Source: Roseobacter sinensis (GTDB taxonomy: Bacteria > Pseudomonadota > Alphaproteobacteria > Rhodobacterales > Rhodobacteraceae). Taken from it: a stretch of 64,000 bases of DNA. The notes under the pieces were generated by a model that worked only from the letters and a program-made list of their open reading frames with translations, was not told the DNA's origin and ran no database searches. Positions within the stretch are counted from its first letter, which is position 1; every line of letters begins with the position of its first letter. The translations under genes were made by a program, and so were the position numbers. The stretch lies in NCBI RefSeq assembly GCF_025755255.1, contig NZ_JALIEB010000001.1, positions 248,001 through 312,000 of the forward strand. The letters run 5' to 3'. This document shows, piece by piece, positions 17,144 to 27,523 of this stretch.

Positions 17144-19852
17144 ATGCTGGGCATCGGAACACTCGCGAAAAAGGTCTTCGGGACTCCGAATGACCGGAAA
17201 GTCAAAGCGACCCGCCCCCTGATTGACAAGATCAACGCCCTCGAACCGGACTTCGAAACGCTCAGCGACGACGGGATCAAGGAGAAGACGGAAGAGCTGC
17301 GCAAGCGCGCGCTGGATGGCGAGAGCCTCGACAGCCTGCTCCCGGACGCCTTCGCCAACTGCCGCGAGGCGGCGCGCCGGGCGTTGGGTCTGCGGGCCTT
17401 CGACACCCAGCTCATGGCGGCAGTGTTCCTGCATCAGGGCAATATCGCCGAGCAGAAGACAGGTGAAGGCAAGACCCTGACCGCGACCTTCGCGGCCTAT
17501 CTCAATGCGCTGACTGGCAAGGGCGTGCATATCGTGACGGTCAACGAATACCTCGCCAAGCGCGACGCGGCCTGGATGGGTCAGGTCTTCGGCGCCTTGG
17601 GGCTGACCACCGGTGTCGCGCATGCGGATATGACCGAAGAGGCCAAGCGCACGGCCTATGGCAGCGACATTACCTATGCGACCAACAATGAGCTTGGCTT
17701 CGATTATCTGCGCGACAACATGAAGTCCGAGCTCAGCCAGATTTTCCAGAAGCACCACAATTTCGCGATTGTGGACGAGGTCGATTCGATCCTGATCGAC
17801 GAGGCGCGGACTCCGCTGATCATCTCCGGCCCGTCCCAGGACCGGTCGGACATGTACAAGGTCATCGACACCGTCATCCCCGAGCTGGCAGATGAGCACT
17901 TTGAGCTCGACGAAAAGACCCGCAACGTCACCTTCACGGATGAGGGCAACGAATTCCTCGAAGACCTGTTGCGCCAACGCGGTCTGCTGGAAGAGGGTCA
18001 GACGCTCTATGATCCGGAAAGCACCACCGTGGTGCACCACATCAACCAGGGTCTGCGCGCCCATAAGCTCTTTCAGCGCGACAAGGACTACATCGTGCGT
18101 GATGACGATGTGGTGCTGATCGACGAATTCACCGGCCGCATGATGGCCGGGCGGCGTCTGTCGGATGGGTTGCATCAGGCCATCGAGGCCAAGGAAGGCG
18201 TGTCGATCAAGCCCGAGAACGTCACGTTGGCCTCTGTAACTTTCCAAAACTACTTCCGGCTGTACGACAAGCTGGCGGGCATGACCGGGACCGCGCTCAC
18301 GGAAGCCGAGGAATTCCAAGAGATCTACGGCCTTGGCGTGATCGAAGTGCCGACCAACAAGCCCATTGCACGGGTCGATGATGACGATCAGGTCTATCGC
18401 ACGGTGCGCGAGAAATACGCTGCCATGCTCGAACAGATCAAGGAGAGCAACGCCAAGGGGCAGCCCGTGCTCGTCGGCACCACCTCGATCGAGAAATCCG
18501 AAGTGCTCAGCAAGATGCTGAAGGACGCCGGTATCCCGCACAACGTTCTGAACGCGCGTCAGCACGAGCAGGAGGCGCAGATTGTTGCGGATGCGGGCAA
18601 GTTCGGAGCTGTCACGATTGCGACGAACATGGCCGGTCGCGGGACCGACATTCAGCTGGGCGGCAACGTCGATATGCAGGTGATGAACGCCATCGCCGCA
18701 GACCCTGAGGCCGACCCCGAAGCGATCCGCGCGAAGGTCGAGGCCGAGCATGCCGGTGAGAAGGCCAAGGTGCTCGACGCGGGGGGGCTCTATGTTCTGG
18801 CGTCCGAACGGCACGAAAGCCGCCGCATCGACAACCAGCTGCGCGGCCGGTCGGGCCGGCAAGGTGACCCGGGGCGCTCGTCCTTCTATCTCAGCCTCGA
18901 GGACGATCTGATGCGGATTTTCGGATCCGAGCGGCTTGAAAAAGTGCTCACCACGCTTGGTCTCAAAGAGGGTGAAGCCATTGTGCACCCATGGGTGAAC
19001 AAGTCGTTGGAGCGGGCGCAGGCCAAGGTCGAAGGCCGCAACTTCGACATTCGCAAGCAGCTGCTGAAATTCGACGACGTGATGAACGAGCAGCGCAAGG
19101 TGGTCTTCACCCAGCGCCGCGACATCATGGAGGCCGCGGACCTCAGCGAAATCACGACCGACATGCGGCACCAGGTGATCGATGACATGATCGACCAGTA
19201 CCTGCCGCCCAACACCTACGCGGATCAATGGGATGCCGAAGGGCTGAACACCGCGGTCAGGGAGCAGCTCAGCGTCGACGTTCCGGTGATGGATTGGGTC
19301 GAGGAGGAAGGGGTCGACGACGAGGCTATCCGCGAGCGGCTGGTCCAGGCCACGGATCAGTTCATGTCGGAGAAGGCCGAGCAATTCGGCTCGGAGAACA
19401 TGCGCAACATCGAGAAGCAGTTGCTGCTTCAGGTGATCGATACGAAATGGCGCGAGCATCTTCTGACGCTCGAGCATCTGCGCTCGGTCGTCGGGTTCCG
19501 AGGCTATGCGCAGCGCGATCCGTTGAACGAGTACAAGAACGAGTCGTTCCAATTGTTCGAAGGCATGCTGGACAGCCTGCGTGCCGATGTAACCCAGAAA
19601 CTCGCCCAGATCCGCCCGCTGTCCGAAGAAGAGCAGCGCCAGATGCTCGAACAGATCCGCGCCCAGCAAGCTGCGCAAGCGACGGCTGCCGCTGTCGCCG
19701 CGGGTGCCACCGCCCCTTCCGACGCGCAAGCCGGCGCTGCCGAAGGCTTCGTGGAAGGCGATCCGTCGACCTGGGGAAATCCCGGACGAAACGAGCAATG
19801 CCCCTGCGGGTCGGGCAAGAAATTCAAGCATTGCCACGGGCGACTGATCTAG
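17144..19852 (+). CDS. secA: Protein translocase ATPase SecA
   Basis: A 902-residue motor that drives preproteins through SecYEG. Visible features in order: Walker [15 protein letters not shown] (about 106), [15 protein letters not shown], the [19 protein letters not shown] block, [17 protein letters not shown], the [12 protein letters not shown] motif, the helical scaffold and wing, an Ala/Gln-rich linker, and a C-terminal zinc-binding tail [14 protein letters not shown] that binds SecB. Full length for the family. Confidence 0.98.
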   Translation: MLGIGTLAKKVFGTPNDRKVKATRPLIDKINALEPDFETLSDDGIKEKTEELRKRALDGESLDSLLPDAFANCREAARRALGLRAFDTQLMAAVFLHQGNIAEQKTGEGKTLTATFAAYLNALTGKGVHIVTVNEYLAKRDAAWMGQVFGALGLTTGVAHADMTEEAKRTAYGSDITYATNNELGFDYLRDNMKSELSQIFQKHHNFAIVDEVDSILIDEARTPLIISGPSQDRSDMYKVIDTVIPELADEHFELDEKTRNVTFTDEGNEFLEDLLRQRGLLEEGQTLYDPESTTVVHHINQGLRAHKLFQRDKDYIVRDDDVVLIDEFTGRMMAGRRLSDGLHQAIEAKEGVSIKPENVTLASVTFQNYFRLYDKLAGMTGTALTEAEEFQEIYGLGVIEVPTNKPIARVDDDDQVYRTVREKYAAMLEQIKESNAKGQPVLVGTTSIEKSEVLSKMLKDAGIPHNVLNARQHEQEAQIVADAGKFGAVTIATNMAGRGTDIQLGGNVDMQVMNAIAADPEADPEAIRAKVEAEHAGEKAKVLDAGGLYVLASERHESRRIDNQLRGRSGRQGDPGRSSFYLSLEDDLMRIFGSERLEKVLTTLGLKEGEAIVHPWVNKSLERAQAKVEGRNFDIRKQLLKFDDVMNEQRKVVFTQRRDIMEAADLSEITTDMRHQVIDDMIDQYLPPNTYADQWDAEGLNTAVREQLSVDVPVMDWVEEEGVDDEAIRERLVQATDQFMSEKAEQFGSENMRNIEKQLLLQVIDTKWREHLLTLEHLRSVVGFRGYAQRDPLNEYKNESFQLFEGMLDSLRADVTQKLAQIRPLSEEEQRQMLEQIRAQQAAQATAAAVAAGATAPSDAQAGAAEGFVEGDPSTWGNPGRNEQCPCGSGKKFKHCHGRLI

Positions 19853-19975
19853 GGATTTACCGCCCGATGACCTGGATGATCCGGCCAGGCGCAAGCGGCG
19901 GCGTTCTGGTGTTGAATTCTTCGTCACAAGACCCGAAAGTCACGGGCGACGTGATCTGGCATCGAGGGGCTCTAC

Positions 19976-21535
19976 ATGCAATTGCGGCGTGCGGCGACCT
20001 GTGCCGCACTGTGTTTGTCTGTTCTGCTGCATCCGGCCCAGGCGCAGGATGTCACCCTCACCTCTCGTGATGGCAGCATCGAGCTGACGGGCACGCTTCT
20101 GGGCTTTGATGGCGAGTTCTATCGCCTCGACACGGTCTATGGCGAGTTGACGGTGGATGGGTCGGGCGTGCTCTGCGATGGACCGGGTTGCCCCAACCTT
20201 CAGGACTTCGTGGCCGAACTGAGCATCTCGGGCTCCGCAGCCATGGGCGCGATTCTGATGCCCGCGCTGGTCGAAGGTTTCGCCCTCCGCAATGGATACA
20301 GGGCCCGCCGCGTCGTCGAGGACAAGACCCATTTCAGCTATCATCTGTCCGATGAGGCAACCGGGAAACGCGCGGCGGTCTTCTCCTTTCGGGTGACCAA
20401 TACGGATGAAGGCTTTGCCGACCTCCTCGCGAATGAGGCGGATATCGTAATGGCCCTGCGCGAGATCCGGGCCCAGGAACAGGTGCGGGCCGAGGAGGCG
20501 GGCCTGGGCGATCTGACCGGCGACAATCGCAGCCGTGTCGTGGCACTCGACGGCATTGTACCGATCGTTGCACCGAACAATCCGGTGCGGCAGATCTCGC
20601 CGCTGGAGCTGGCGCGGATCTACGCGGGGCAGATCACCAACTGGTCCGAGCTGGGCGGACCGGACGCCCCGATCAGCCTGCATGCCCCGGTTCAGAAAAC
20701 CGGGCTGGGGCAGGCCATCGAAGACAAGATCATCATCCCGGCGGGGTTTCAGATGTCGCCCAACATCACCCGTCATGCCCGCGGCATCGAGCTGTCGCAA
20801 CGGGTCGCGGAGGATGCGTTTGCGCTGGGCGTCGTCAGTTTCGCGGAGGTGGGCGATGCCCAGGCCCTGACGCTTACCGGCCCATGCGGGCGAGCCCTGC
20901 GCGCGACCCGGCGGACCATCAAGACGGAAGACTACCCGCTCACGGCGCCGATGTTCCTTTATCTGCCCGCGCGACGCCTGCCTAAGATCGCGCGCGAGTT
21001 TCTCGCCTATACCCGTGGGCCATCGGCGCAGATCGTGATCCGGCGGGCGGGATTTGTCGATCAGGCGCCCGAGGAGGTGCCGGTCGACGATCAGGGCAAC
21101 CGGCTGGCGAATGCCATCGCGGCCGCGGGCGGTGAGGTACCCTTGACCGAGCTGCAGCGCATGGTTGGCGTGCTCTCACCGATGAAGCGGCTCACAACAT
21201 CGTTTCGGTTCGAGACCGGGTCGGCGCGTCTGGATGCGCAGTCGCGCTCGAACGTGCAGCAGTTGGCGCGCGAGCTGGAACAGGGGGGCTATGATGCGCG
21301 CAAGCTGCTCTTCGTCGGGTTCAGCGATGGAGAGGGACCGGCCATCGCCAATAAGAGCATCGCCCTGCAGCGGGCCGAAGCGGTGCGCCGTGCGGTTGTC
21401 GAGGCCGCGGAAACGGCGGACATCAATCAGGTGCAGCTCGAGATCGACGCCTTTGGTGAAGCGATGCCGATGGCCTGCGATGGCAGTGCCTGGGGTCGGC
21501 TGACGAACCGCCGCGTCGAGGTCTGGGTGCGCTAA
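19976..21535 (+). CDS. PstS-like phosphate-binding domain fused to OmpA-like domain
   Basis: A 519-residue exported protein (signal ending HPAQAQ). Residues about 75-345 look like a PstS-type binding protein (ELSISGSAAMGAILMPALVE, IVPIVAPNNPVRQISPLELA, YAGQITNWSELGG), and about 400-519 are an OmpA/MotB peptidoglycan-binding domain (FRFETGSARLDAQSRSNVQQ, then a C-terminal NRRVEVWV). Such fusions would tether ligand binding to the cell wall. No phosphate permease or regulator is adjacent, so a sensory or envelope role is as likely as uptake. It lies 123 bases after secA and converges on radC. Confidence 0.82.
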   Translation: MQLRRAATCAALCLSVLLHPAQAQDVTLTSRDGSIELTGTLLGFDGEFYRLDTVYGELTVDGSGVLCDGPGCPNLQDFVAELSISGSAAMGAILMPALVEGFALRNGYRARRVVEDKTHFSYHLSDEATGKRAAVFSFRVTNTDEGFADLLANEADIVMALREIRAQEQVRAEEAGLGDLTGDNRSRVVALDGIVPIVAPNNPVRQISPLELARIYAGQITNWSELGGPDAPISLHAPVQKTGLGQAIEDKIIIPAGFQMSPNITRHARGIELSQRVAEDAFALGVVSFAEVGDAQALTLTGPCGRALRATRRTIKTEDYPLTAPMFLYLPARRLPKIAREFLAYTRGPSAQIVIRRAGFVDQAPEEVPVDDQGNRLANAIAAAGGEVPLTELQRMVGVLSPMKRLTTSFRFETGSARLDAQSRSNVQQLARELEQGGYDARKLLFVGFSDGEGPAIANKSIALQRAEAVRRAVVEAAETADINQVQLEIDAFGEAMPMACDGSAWGRLTNRRVEVWVR

Positions 21536-21538
21536 GCC

Positions 21539-22300
21539 TCAGATGTAGCCTTCGCTGCGAAAGCTGAGTTCGCGCGATTTCCCGATGATCAGATGGTCGT
21601 GCAGGGTCAGCCCGAGCGCGAGACAGGCGGTGTTGATCTGATCGGTCATGGCGATATCTGCCTGTGAGGGCGTCGGATCTCCCGAAGGATGATTGTGCAC
21701 CAGAATCAACGCACTGGCATTGAGCTCCAGCGCGCGCTTTGCGACCTCGCGGGGGTAGACCGGCACGTGATCGACGGTGCCCTTGGCCTGTTCCTCATCC
21801 GCGATGACCACATTCTTGCGGTCGAGATAGAGCACGCGGAATTGCTCCGTCTCCCGATGCGCCATGGTGGTGTGACAGTAATCGAGCAGCGCGTCCCAGC
21901 TGCTGACCACATTTTGCTGGATCACGCGGGCGCGGGCCATGCGTTGGGCCGCCGCTTCGACGATTTTCAGTTCTGTGATGACTGCGTCCCCGACACCCGA
22001 GATATCGCGCAGCCGCTCGGGCGGCGCCGTAATGACGCGGTTGAAATCGCCGAAGCGGTCCATCAGCGCCCGGGCCAGCGGTTTGACATCGCGGCGAGGG
22101 ATGGCACGGAACAGGACCAGCTCCAGCAACTCGTAGTCGGGCATGGCCGCCGCGCCACCCTGCATGAACCGATGGCGCAGCCGCTGGCGGTGATCGGCGA
22201 TGTAGGACGGTGTGGTCCCATTTGGCAGAGGCACCGGTTCGGCTTCGTCGAGAAGGAACGGAAGTGTCGATTCGGCAAAGGTGTGGGGATCACGACTCAT
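21539..22300 (-). CDS. radC: RadC/MPN-domain protein
   Basis: A 253-residue RadC family protein. N-terminal helix-hairpin-helix-like region (LLELVLFRAIPRRDVKPLAR) and a C-terminal JAMM/MPN metal motif, HNHPSGDPTPSQAD. The family was named for DNA repair but its function is unsettled. It ends three bases before the stop of the PstS/OmpA gene on the opposite strand, so the two genes nearly touch. Confidence 0.9.
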   Translation of the reverse strand: MSRDPHTFAESTLPFLLDEAEPVPLPNGTTPSYIADHRQRLRHRFMQGGAAAMPDYELLELVLFRAIPRRDVKPLARALMDRFGDFNRVITAPPERLRDISGVGDAVITELKIVEAAAQRMARARVIQQNVVSSWDALLDYCHTTMAHRETEQFRVLYLDRKNVVIADEEQAKGTVDHVPVYPREVAKRALELNASALILVHNHPSGDPTPSQADIAMTDQINTACLALGLTLHDHLIIGKSRELSFRSEGYI

Positions 22301-22431
22301 GGCTCGGACTGTGCGGACTCATGGTTTCTGTTTGGTTAACCGCGACCGCCAAACGGTCGTCGGCGGGCCGTCTGTCGAACGTCGGCATCACATCGGTGCG
22401 CACGCACGGTCAAATCTGGGGGAGGCACAAC

Positions 22432-22517
22432 ACCAGGGGTGGCCTGAAAGCCCACCCCACCTGCCAGCACGGACCTGTGGACCGGCAGGTGAGGTGGGCT
22501 TTCAGGCCACCTTTGGT
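22432..22517. repeat. Long near-perfect inverted repeat upstream of radC
   Basis: Arms of 34 bases (22432-22465 and 22484-22517) differ at three positions and enclose an 18-base loop; the inner 25 bases differ once. It lies in the 310-base gap between radC and dnaJ, which holds no gene. On either strand it would fold into a long stable stem with no T-run. It resembles a repetitive extragenic or miniature mobile palindrome. Confidence 0.8.
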
Positions 22518-22566
22518 CGATGGTTAGAGATGAGGGTGGGCGGACGACGTATCGAGGCTCCGCCCG

Positions 22567-22613
22567 TGATCTGGCGAAACGCTCCACTGGAGCGCTTCCA
22601 GGGAGCCAGATCA
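22567..22613. repeat. Hairpin covering the dnaJ stop codon
   Basis: TGATCTGGC (22567-22575) pairs with GCCAGATCA (22605-22613), and within it GCTCCA pairs with TGGAGC. The outer arm includes the dnaJ stop. It lacks a T-run, so it may stabilise the mRNA end or act with Rho. Confidence 0.6.
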
Positions 22614-23762
22614 CCCCTTCATGGAATCCCAGAAGCTCTTGACGGAGGAAAAGAAGCTCGAGGTCTCGGGGTTGTTGTTCTCCGACAGCTCTTCGAACTC
22701 GGCCAGCAGCTCTTTCTGACGGGCTGTCAGGTTCACCGGCGTCTCCACGGCAAGTTCGATGAACATATCACCCGAGCCCGCGCCCCGCAGGGCTGGCATG
22801 CCCTTGCCACGCAGCCGCATCTGGCGGCCCGACTGGCTGCCGCCCGGGATCTGGACGCGCCCGCGCCCGCCGTCGATGGTCGGCACTTCGATCGATCCAC
22901 CCAGAGCCGCCTTGGCCATGGACACCGGCACCCGGCAGAAGAGGTTGCTGCCTTCCCGCGAAAAGAGCGCATGTTCGGTCACGTCGATGAAGATGTAGAG
23001 ATCGCCCGAGGGCCCGCCCCGCATGCCGGCTTCGCCTTCACCGGCGAGGCGAATGCGCGTTCCGGTCTCGACCCCCGCCGGGATATTCACGCTGAGCGCG
23101 CGATCTTTCTCCACCCGGCCCGCGCCCTTGCAGGTGGTACAGGGGTTCTTGATGATCTGGCCAAGGCCGGAGCAGGTCGGGCAGGTGCGCTCCACCGTGA
23201 AGAAGCCCTGCTGCGCGCGCACCTTGCCCATGCCCGAACACGTGGGGCAGGACGTCGGCTCGGCCCCACCTTCGGCGCCGGAGCCCTTGCAGCTGTCGCA
23301 GCTGACCGAGGTGGGGACATTGATGGTCTTCTGCAAGCCGCTGAAGGCTTCTTCGAGTGTGACGCGCAGGTTGTAGCGCAAGTCCGACCCGCGCGCGGCG
23401 CGTTGCCTGCCGCCGCCGCGTCCGCCGCCCATGAAGTCGCCGAAGAGATCGTCGAAGACGTCAGAGAAGGCTGAGCTGAAATCGCCTTGGCCGCCGCCGA
23501 AGCCGCCACCCGGACGGCCACCGGCGCCCATGCCGCCTTCGAAGGCCGCATGGCCGAAGCGGTCATAGGCTGCTTTCTTCTCGGCGTCCTTCAGAACCTC
23601 GTAGGCCTCGTTGGCCTCCTTGAATTGCGCCTCGGCGTTTGGGTTGTCCTTGTTGCGGTCGGGATGCAGCTCTTTCGCCTTCTGGCGGTAGCCTTTCTTG
23701 ATCTCGTCCGCCGACGCACCTTTGGCGACACCCAGCACGTCGTAGTAGTCACGTTTTGCCAT
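22611..23762 (-). CDS. dnaJ: Chaperone DnaJ (Hsp40)
   Basis: A 383-residue type I J protein, co-chaperone of DnaK. J domain with the HPD motif ([20 protein letters not shown]), a Gly/Phe-rich linker, then a zinc domain with four CxxCxGxG-type repeats ([32 protein letters not shown]) and the C-terminal substrate-binding domain. Transcribed after dnaK with a 76-base gap containing a hairpin. Confidence 0.97.
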   Translation of the reverse strand: MAKRDYYDVLGVAKGASADEIKKGYRQKAKELHPDRNKDNPNAEAQFKEANEAYEVLKDAEKKAAYDRFGHAAFEGGMGAGGRPGGGFGGGQGDFSSAFSDVFDDLFGDFMGGGRGGGRQRAARGSDLRYNLRVTLEEAFSGLQKTINVPTSVSCDSCKGSGAEGGAEPTSCPTCSGMGKVRAQQGFFTVERTCPTCSGLGQIIKNPCTTCKGAGRVEKDRALSVNIPAGVETGTRIRLAGEGEAGMRGGPSGDLYIFIDVTEHALFSREGSNLFCRVPVSMAKAALGGSIEVPTIDGGRGRVQIPGGSQSGRQMRLRGKGMPALRGAGSGDMFIELAVETPVNLTARQKELLAEFEELSENNNPETSSFFSSVKSFWDSMKG

Positions 23763-23789
23763 TCGAAAGTCCCCTTACTGGAACGTGAC

Positions 23790-23811
23790 AGGCCGACCCG
23801 GAGGTCGGCCT
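23790..23811. promoter_or_regulatory. Hairpin between dnaK and dnaJ
   Basis: AGGCCGACC, a CGGA tetraloop and GGTCGGCCT make a perfect nine-base-pair stem. There is no T-run. It could be a processing or partial termination site that sets the DnaK to DnaJ ratio. Confidence 0.65.
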
Positions 23812-23838
23812 ATGCAGTGGTTCCGGGTTACGCGCCGC

Positions 23839-25749
23839 TTACGCGCGCTTGTCGTCGTCGAGATCTTCGAACTCGGCATCGACGATATCATCGTCGTCGC
23901 CGCGCGGTGCGTCTGTGGCTTCCGCCACATCTTCACCGTCTTCCTGTGCGGCCTTGTAGATCGCCTCGCCCAGCTTCATCGCGGCCTCGGTCACGTTCTG
24001 GATACCCGACTTGATCTTGTCGACGTTGTCGGTTTCCAGCTCGTCCTTGAGGGCTGCGATCGCCAGCTCGATGGCTTCGATGGTGGTCGGGTCGACCTTG
24101 TCGGAATGCTCTTCCATCGATTTCTCGGTCGAGTGGATGAGGCTCTCCGCCTGGTTTTTCGCCTCGATCAGCTCGCGGCGGGCCTTGTCCGCTTCCGCGT
24201 TCTCCTCAGCGTCCTTGACCATCTTTTCGATGTCCTCGTCGGAGAGACCGCCCGAGGCCTGGATCGTGATCTTCTGCTCCTTGCCGGTGCCCTTGTCCAT
24301 CGCACCCACCGACACGATGCCGTTGGCGTCGATGTCGAAGGTCACCTCAATCTGAGGCATGCCGCGCGGGGCGGGCGGGATGTTTTCGAGGTTGAAGGCA
24401 CCGAGGATCTTGTTGTCGGAGGCCATCTCACGCTCCCCCTGGAAGACCCGGATGGTCACCGCGTTCTGGTTGTCTTCGGCAGTGGAGAAGATCTGCGATT
24501 TCTTCGTCGGGATCGTGGTGTTGCGGTCGATCAGGCGGGTGAAGACACCACCCAGGGTTTCGATGCCCAAGCTCAGCGGGGTCACGTCGAGCAGGACCAC
24601 ATCCTTCACATCGCCTTGCAGAACGCCGGCCTGAATGGCGGCACCCATGGCGACGACCTCGTCGGGGTTCACACCCTTGTGCGGCTCCTTGCCGAAGAAT
24701 TTGGTCACTTCCTCGACCACTTTCGGCATGCGGGTCATACCACCCACGAGCACAACTTCGTCGATGTCGGACGCGGAGAGGCCCGCATCTTTCAGCGCTG
24801 CCTGGCAGGGTTTGATCGAATTCTTGATCAGGTCGCTCACCAGGCTTTCCAGCTTGGAGCGGGTCAGCTTCATGACCATGTGCAGCGGCTGGCCATTGGC
24901 ACCCATCGAGATGAACGGCTGGTTGATCTCGGTCTGGCTGGAAGACGACAGCTCGATCTTGGCTTTCTCGGCGGCCTCTTTGAGGCGCTGCAGGGCCATC
25001 TTGTCCTGCGTCAGGTCGACCTGATGCTCCTTTTTGAACTCATCCGCGAGGTAGTTCACGATGCGCATGTCGAAGTCTTCACCCCCGAGGAACGTATCGC
25101 CGTTGGTGGATTTCACTTCGAAAAGCCCATCGTCGATCTCCAGAATGGTCACGTCGAAGGTCCCGCCGCCGAGGTCATAGACCGCGATGGTCTGGCTGTT
25201 CTCCTTGTCGAGGCCGTAGGCCAGTGCGGCAGCTGTCGGTTCGTTGATGATGCGCAGGACCTCGAGGCCCGCGATCTTGCCGGCGTCCTTGGTGGCCTGA
25301 CGCTGGGCGTCGTTGAAATAGGCGGGCACGGTGATGACCGCTTGGGTCACCTCTTCGCCGAGATAGCTCTCGGCTGTCTCTTTCATCTTGCCGAGGATGA
25401 AGGCGGAGATTTGGGACGGGGAGTATTTTTCACCCTTGGCTTCCACCCAGGCATCGCCGTTGCCACCGTCGATGACGTTGAACGGCATGTTCTTTTTGTC
25501 CTTGGCGAGATCTGCGTCGTCGAACCGACGACCGATCAGGCGCTTGACGCCGAAGATGGTGTTCTCGGGGTTGGTGACGGCTTGCCGTTTCGCGGGCTGG
25601 CCTACGAGTCGCTCGTCATCCGTGAAGGCGACGATGGAGGGGGTCGTCCGGGCCCCTTCGGAGTTTTCGATGACGCGGGGTTGGCTGCCGTCCATGATGG
25701 AGATGCAGCTGTTCGTGGTTCCCAGGTCGATACCAATGACTTTGGTCAT
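23839..25749 (-). CDS. dnaK: Chaperone DnaK (Hsp70)
   Basis: A 636-residue cytosolic Hsp70. Nucleotide-binding domain with [25 protein letters not shown] and [13 protein letters not shown], the linker [18 protein letters not shown], substrate-binding domain and a charged lid ending in an acidic tail ([16 protein letters not shown]). The true start is ATG 25749 (MTKVIGID), with GAGGG upstream; an earlier in-frame start adds 11 non-family residues. Confidence 0.98.
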   Translation of the reverse strand: MTKVIGIDLGTTNSCISIMDGSQPRVIENSEGARTTPSIVAFTDDERLVGQPAKRQAVTNPENTIFGVKRLIGRRFDDADLAKDKKNMPFNVIDGGNGDAWVEAKGEKYSPSQISAFILGKMKETAESYLGEEVTQAVITVPAYFNDAQRQATKDAGKIAGLEVLRIINEPTAAALAYGLDKENSQTIAVYDLGGGTFDVTILEIDDGLFEVKSTNGDTFLGGEDFDMRIVNYLADEFKKEHQVDLTQDKMALQRLKEAAEKAKIELSSSSQTEINQPFISMGANGQPLHMVMKLTRSKLESLVSDLIKNSIKPCQAALKDAGLSASDIDEVVLVGGMTRMPKVVEEVTKFFGKEPHKGVNPDEVVAMGAAIQAGVLQGDVKDVVLLDVTPLSLGIETLGGVFTRLIDRNTTIPTKKSQIFSTAEDNQNAVTIRVFQGEREMASDNKILGAFNLENIPPAPRGMPQIEVTFDIDANGIVSVGAMDKGTGKEQKITIQASGGLSDEDIEKMVKDAEENAEADKARRELIEAKNQAESLIHSTEKSMEEHSDKVDPTTIEAIELAIAALKDELETDNVDKIKSGIQNVTEAAMKLGEAIYKAAQEDGEDVAEATDAPRGDDDDIVDAEFEDLDDDKRA

Positions 25750-25858
25750 GTTTTGATCCCTCTTACTTAAAGGCGATGACACGGAGCGAATGGCCCGTTA
25801 TGGCGCCGCTGCCCCGATCTGGTAACACATGAAGCGGGTCGCTTCGTGCGGTTCGCAG

Positions 25859-25890
25859 CGTATATAAGGAGGGGTCCGGGGCGCTGCAAC
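25859..25890 (-). promoter_or_regulatory. Candidate heat-shock sigma (RpoH) promoter of dnaK
   Basis: On the minus strand CTTATATACG (25859-25868) fits the alphaproteobacterial RpoH -10 pattern CYTATNTNNG exactly, and GTTGCAG (25884-25890) stands at -35 distance with a 15-base gap. It is about 110 bases upstream of the dnaK start. The -35 part is weak (TTG kept, leading C missing). Confidence 0.5.
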
Positions 25891-25960
25891 CTTTAGGATC
25901 AGGGTCTGCGAGGATTCTTGCGGCAAAAACCTTGCATTTTTCGGAGAGAGGCGAAACAGC

Positions 25961-26563
25961 GTGTCACATCTGACGGTTGCAGGCTTCGACATTTACAAAT
26001 CTTACCTCGATGTGCCCGCGCAGGAGACAATGGTCGCGGCGCTGCGCGAGATGGTGCGGCAGGCCCCTTTCGTGGTGCCGGTGACACCGCGGGGCAAGCC
26101 GATGTCGGTCCGCATGACAGCGGCGGGTGCTTTCGGCTGGATCACGGACCGGCAAGGCTATCGCTATGCGCCGGAGCATCCGCAGGGCACGCCGTGGCCG
26201 GCGATCCCGCAGCAAGTTCTCGATGTCTGGGACGCGCTGGCCGGGGTTGCGCGCCGGCCCGAGTGCTGCCTGATCAATTACTATGGCGAGGGCGCGCGCC
26301 TTGGTATGCACCAGGACAAGGATGAGGTGAGCTATGACTGGCCGGTCGTCTCGATCTCGCTGGGAGATGCGGGGCTGTTCCGGATGGGTGGGCCGGAGCG
26401 CGGCGGAAAAACCCAATCCATCTGGTTGCAGTCCGGCGATGTGGTGGTGATGGGCGGTGCCGCACGACTGGCGCATCACGGCGTGGATCGGATCCGGTTC
26501 GGATCGAGCACGCTGTTTCCGAAGGGCGGCCGGGTCAACCTGACGCTGCGCGTAGTGACATAG
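25961..26563 (+). CDS. alkB: AlkB-type 2-oxoglutarate/Fe(II) DNA repair dioxygenase
   Basis: A 200-residue oxidative demethylase for alkylated bases. The iron ligands appear as H-x-D in GMHQDKDE and a distal His in RLAHHGVDRI; the RFGSSTLFPKGGRVNLTLR end carries the 2-oxoglutarate and Arg residues. The INYYGEGARLGMHQDKDE block is a family hallmark. It starts with GTG after GAGAGG, and its promoter region is shared, divergently, with dnaK. Confidence 0.93.
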   Translation: MSHLTVAGFDIYKSYLDVPAQETMVAALREMVRQAPFVVPVTPRGKPMSVRMTAAGAFGWITDRQGYRYAPEHPQGTPWPAIPQQVLDVWDALAGVARRPECCLINYYGEGARLGMHQDKDEVSYDWPVVSISLGDAGLFRMGGPERGGKTQSIWLQSGDVVVMGGAARLAHHGVDRIRFGSSTLFPKGGRVNLTLRVVT

Positions 26564-26795
26564 ACGAAACAACCTCGGCGTTGCGTGCAAAGTGGCCGAT
26601 GCAGCAAAGTAGACCAATGGCCGCTAGAGTGGATTGGTAAACCAGCAGTTCAGACACTCGCGATCGTGCGGTCTGGCCAATGACGCCATTTGGAAACTTG
26701 CAGAACGATCTCGTGCCGCATGCATCTGTTCGCAGGTACTCGAACAAATTGTTCCGCTGTACAATATAGACTAACTGTTCCAAATTATACGTCTT

Positions 26796-27413
26796 ATGAC
26801 CAAGGCTTTTCCGAAACCTCCCCGGCGGATCGGGCGCCCCCGGAACTTCCGGACCGATGATGCGCTCGAAGCGGCTATGCTTACCTTTTGGCGCAACGGC
26901 TATGCTCAGACATCGCTTGGTGACCTGGTTCGCGAAACGAAGGCCTCCCGAAATTCTCTTTACAAGACCTTCGGTGACAAGCGGGCGATTTTCATCGCGT
27001 CGCTGAAGCTCTACGCCGACCGGTTTGAGGCCCGCGCGGCTGAAGCGATGGCGGGCGAACCTGACGCCGGTGCCGTTCTGCACCGACTTCTCAGAGCCTC
27101 CGCCCTGCGGCTTTCCGGTGGCGAGGCGCCCGCGGGATGTTTGCGCTGTAATTCTACGTTGGAGATCGGTGGCATGGATGCGGAAATCGACGCCGCTCTC
27201 GATGATGCAAATGCCCGCTTCACTTCAATCATGACGGCGGTTGCACAACGCGCGGCGGAAGAAGGCACTCTGCCCACCGACCGGGTCGAGGCAGTGGGTC
27301 TCTTTCTTTCTGCAACTGTCGCGGGAATGGTCTTGCTTGCCAAGGCTGGTGCCGACCGAGCGGCTCTGCTCGCGGTTGCCGCAACGGCACAATCCGCCAT
27401 CCGGCAGACCTGA
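26796..27413 (+). CDS. TetR family transcriptional regulator
   Basis: A 205-residue repressor-type protein with an N-terminal helix-turn-helix (AMLTFWRNGYAQTSLGDLV then ETKASRNSLYKTFGDKRA) and an alpha-helical ligand domain containing APAGCLRCNSTLE, typical of the AcrR/YcdC-like subgroup with a C-terminal conserved segment. The 232-base gap before it is AT-rich near the start codon (GTTCCGCTGTACAATATAG, then CTGTTCCAAATTATACG), with a repeated GTTCC element that could be its own operator. It may control the hydrolase gene that follows 110 bases later. Confidence 0.85.
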   Translation: MTKAFPKPPRRIGRPRNFRTDDALEAAMLTFWRNGYAQTSLGDLVRETKASRNSLYKTFGDKRAIFIASLKLYADRFEARAAEAMAGEPDAGAVLHRLLRASALRLSGGEAPAGCLRCNSTLEIGGMDAEIDAALDDANARFTSIMTAVAQRAAEEGTLPTDRVEAVGLFLSATVAGMVLLAKAGADRAALLAVAATAQSAIRQT

Positions 27414-27523
27414 TCGCGAACTCGGCGGCCGTATGCCCGCGTGAGCAACTCCCATAATTTTGAACTTGACGTTCTTTAATCCTCCAGTAATTTGAGATCA
27501 ACGGATCTTAAAATGAGGATCAG

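Noticed and set aside
17078-19927. A 949-codon open frame antisense to secA
   Set aside because: Long antisense frames are expected in GC-rich genes. The product is Leu/His/Arg-rich with no domain, while the plus strand encodes full-length SecA.
22432-22517. The long palindrome as an intrinsic terminator
   Set aside because: No T-run on either strand and it lies more than 90 bases beyond the dnaJ stop.
23785-25770. A 661-codon open frame antisense to dnaK
   Set aside because: Shadow of the DnaK gene.
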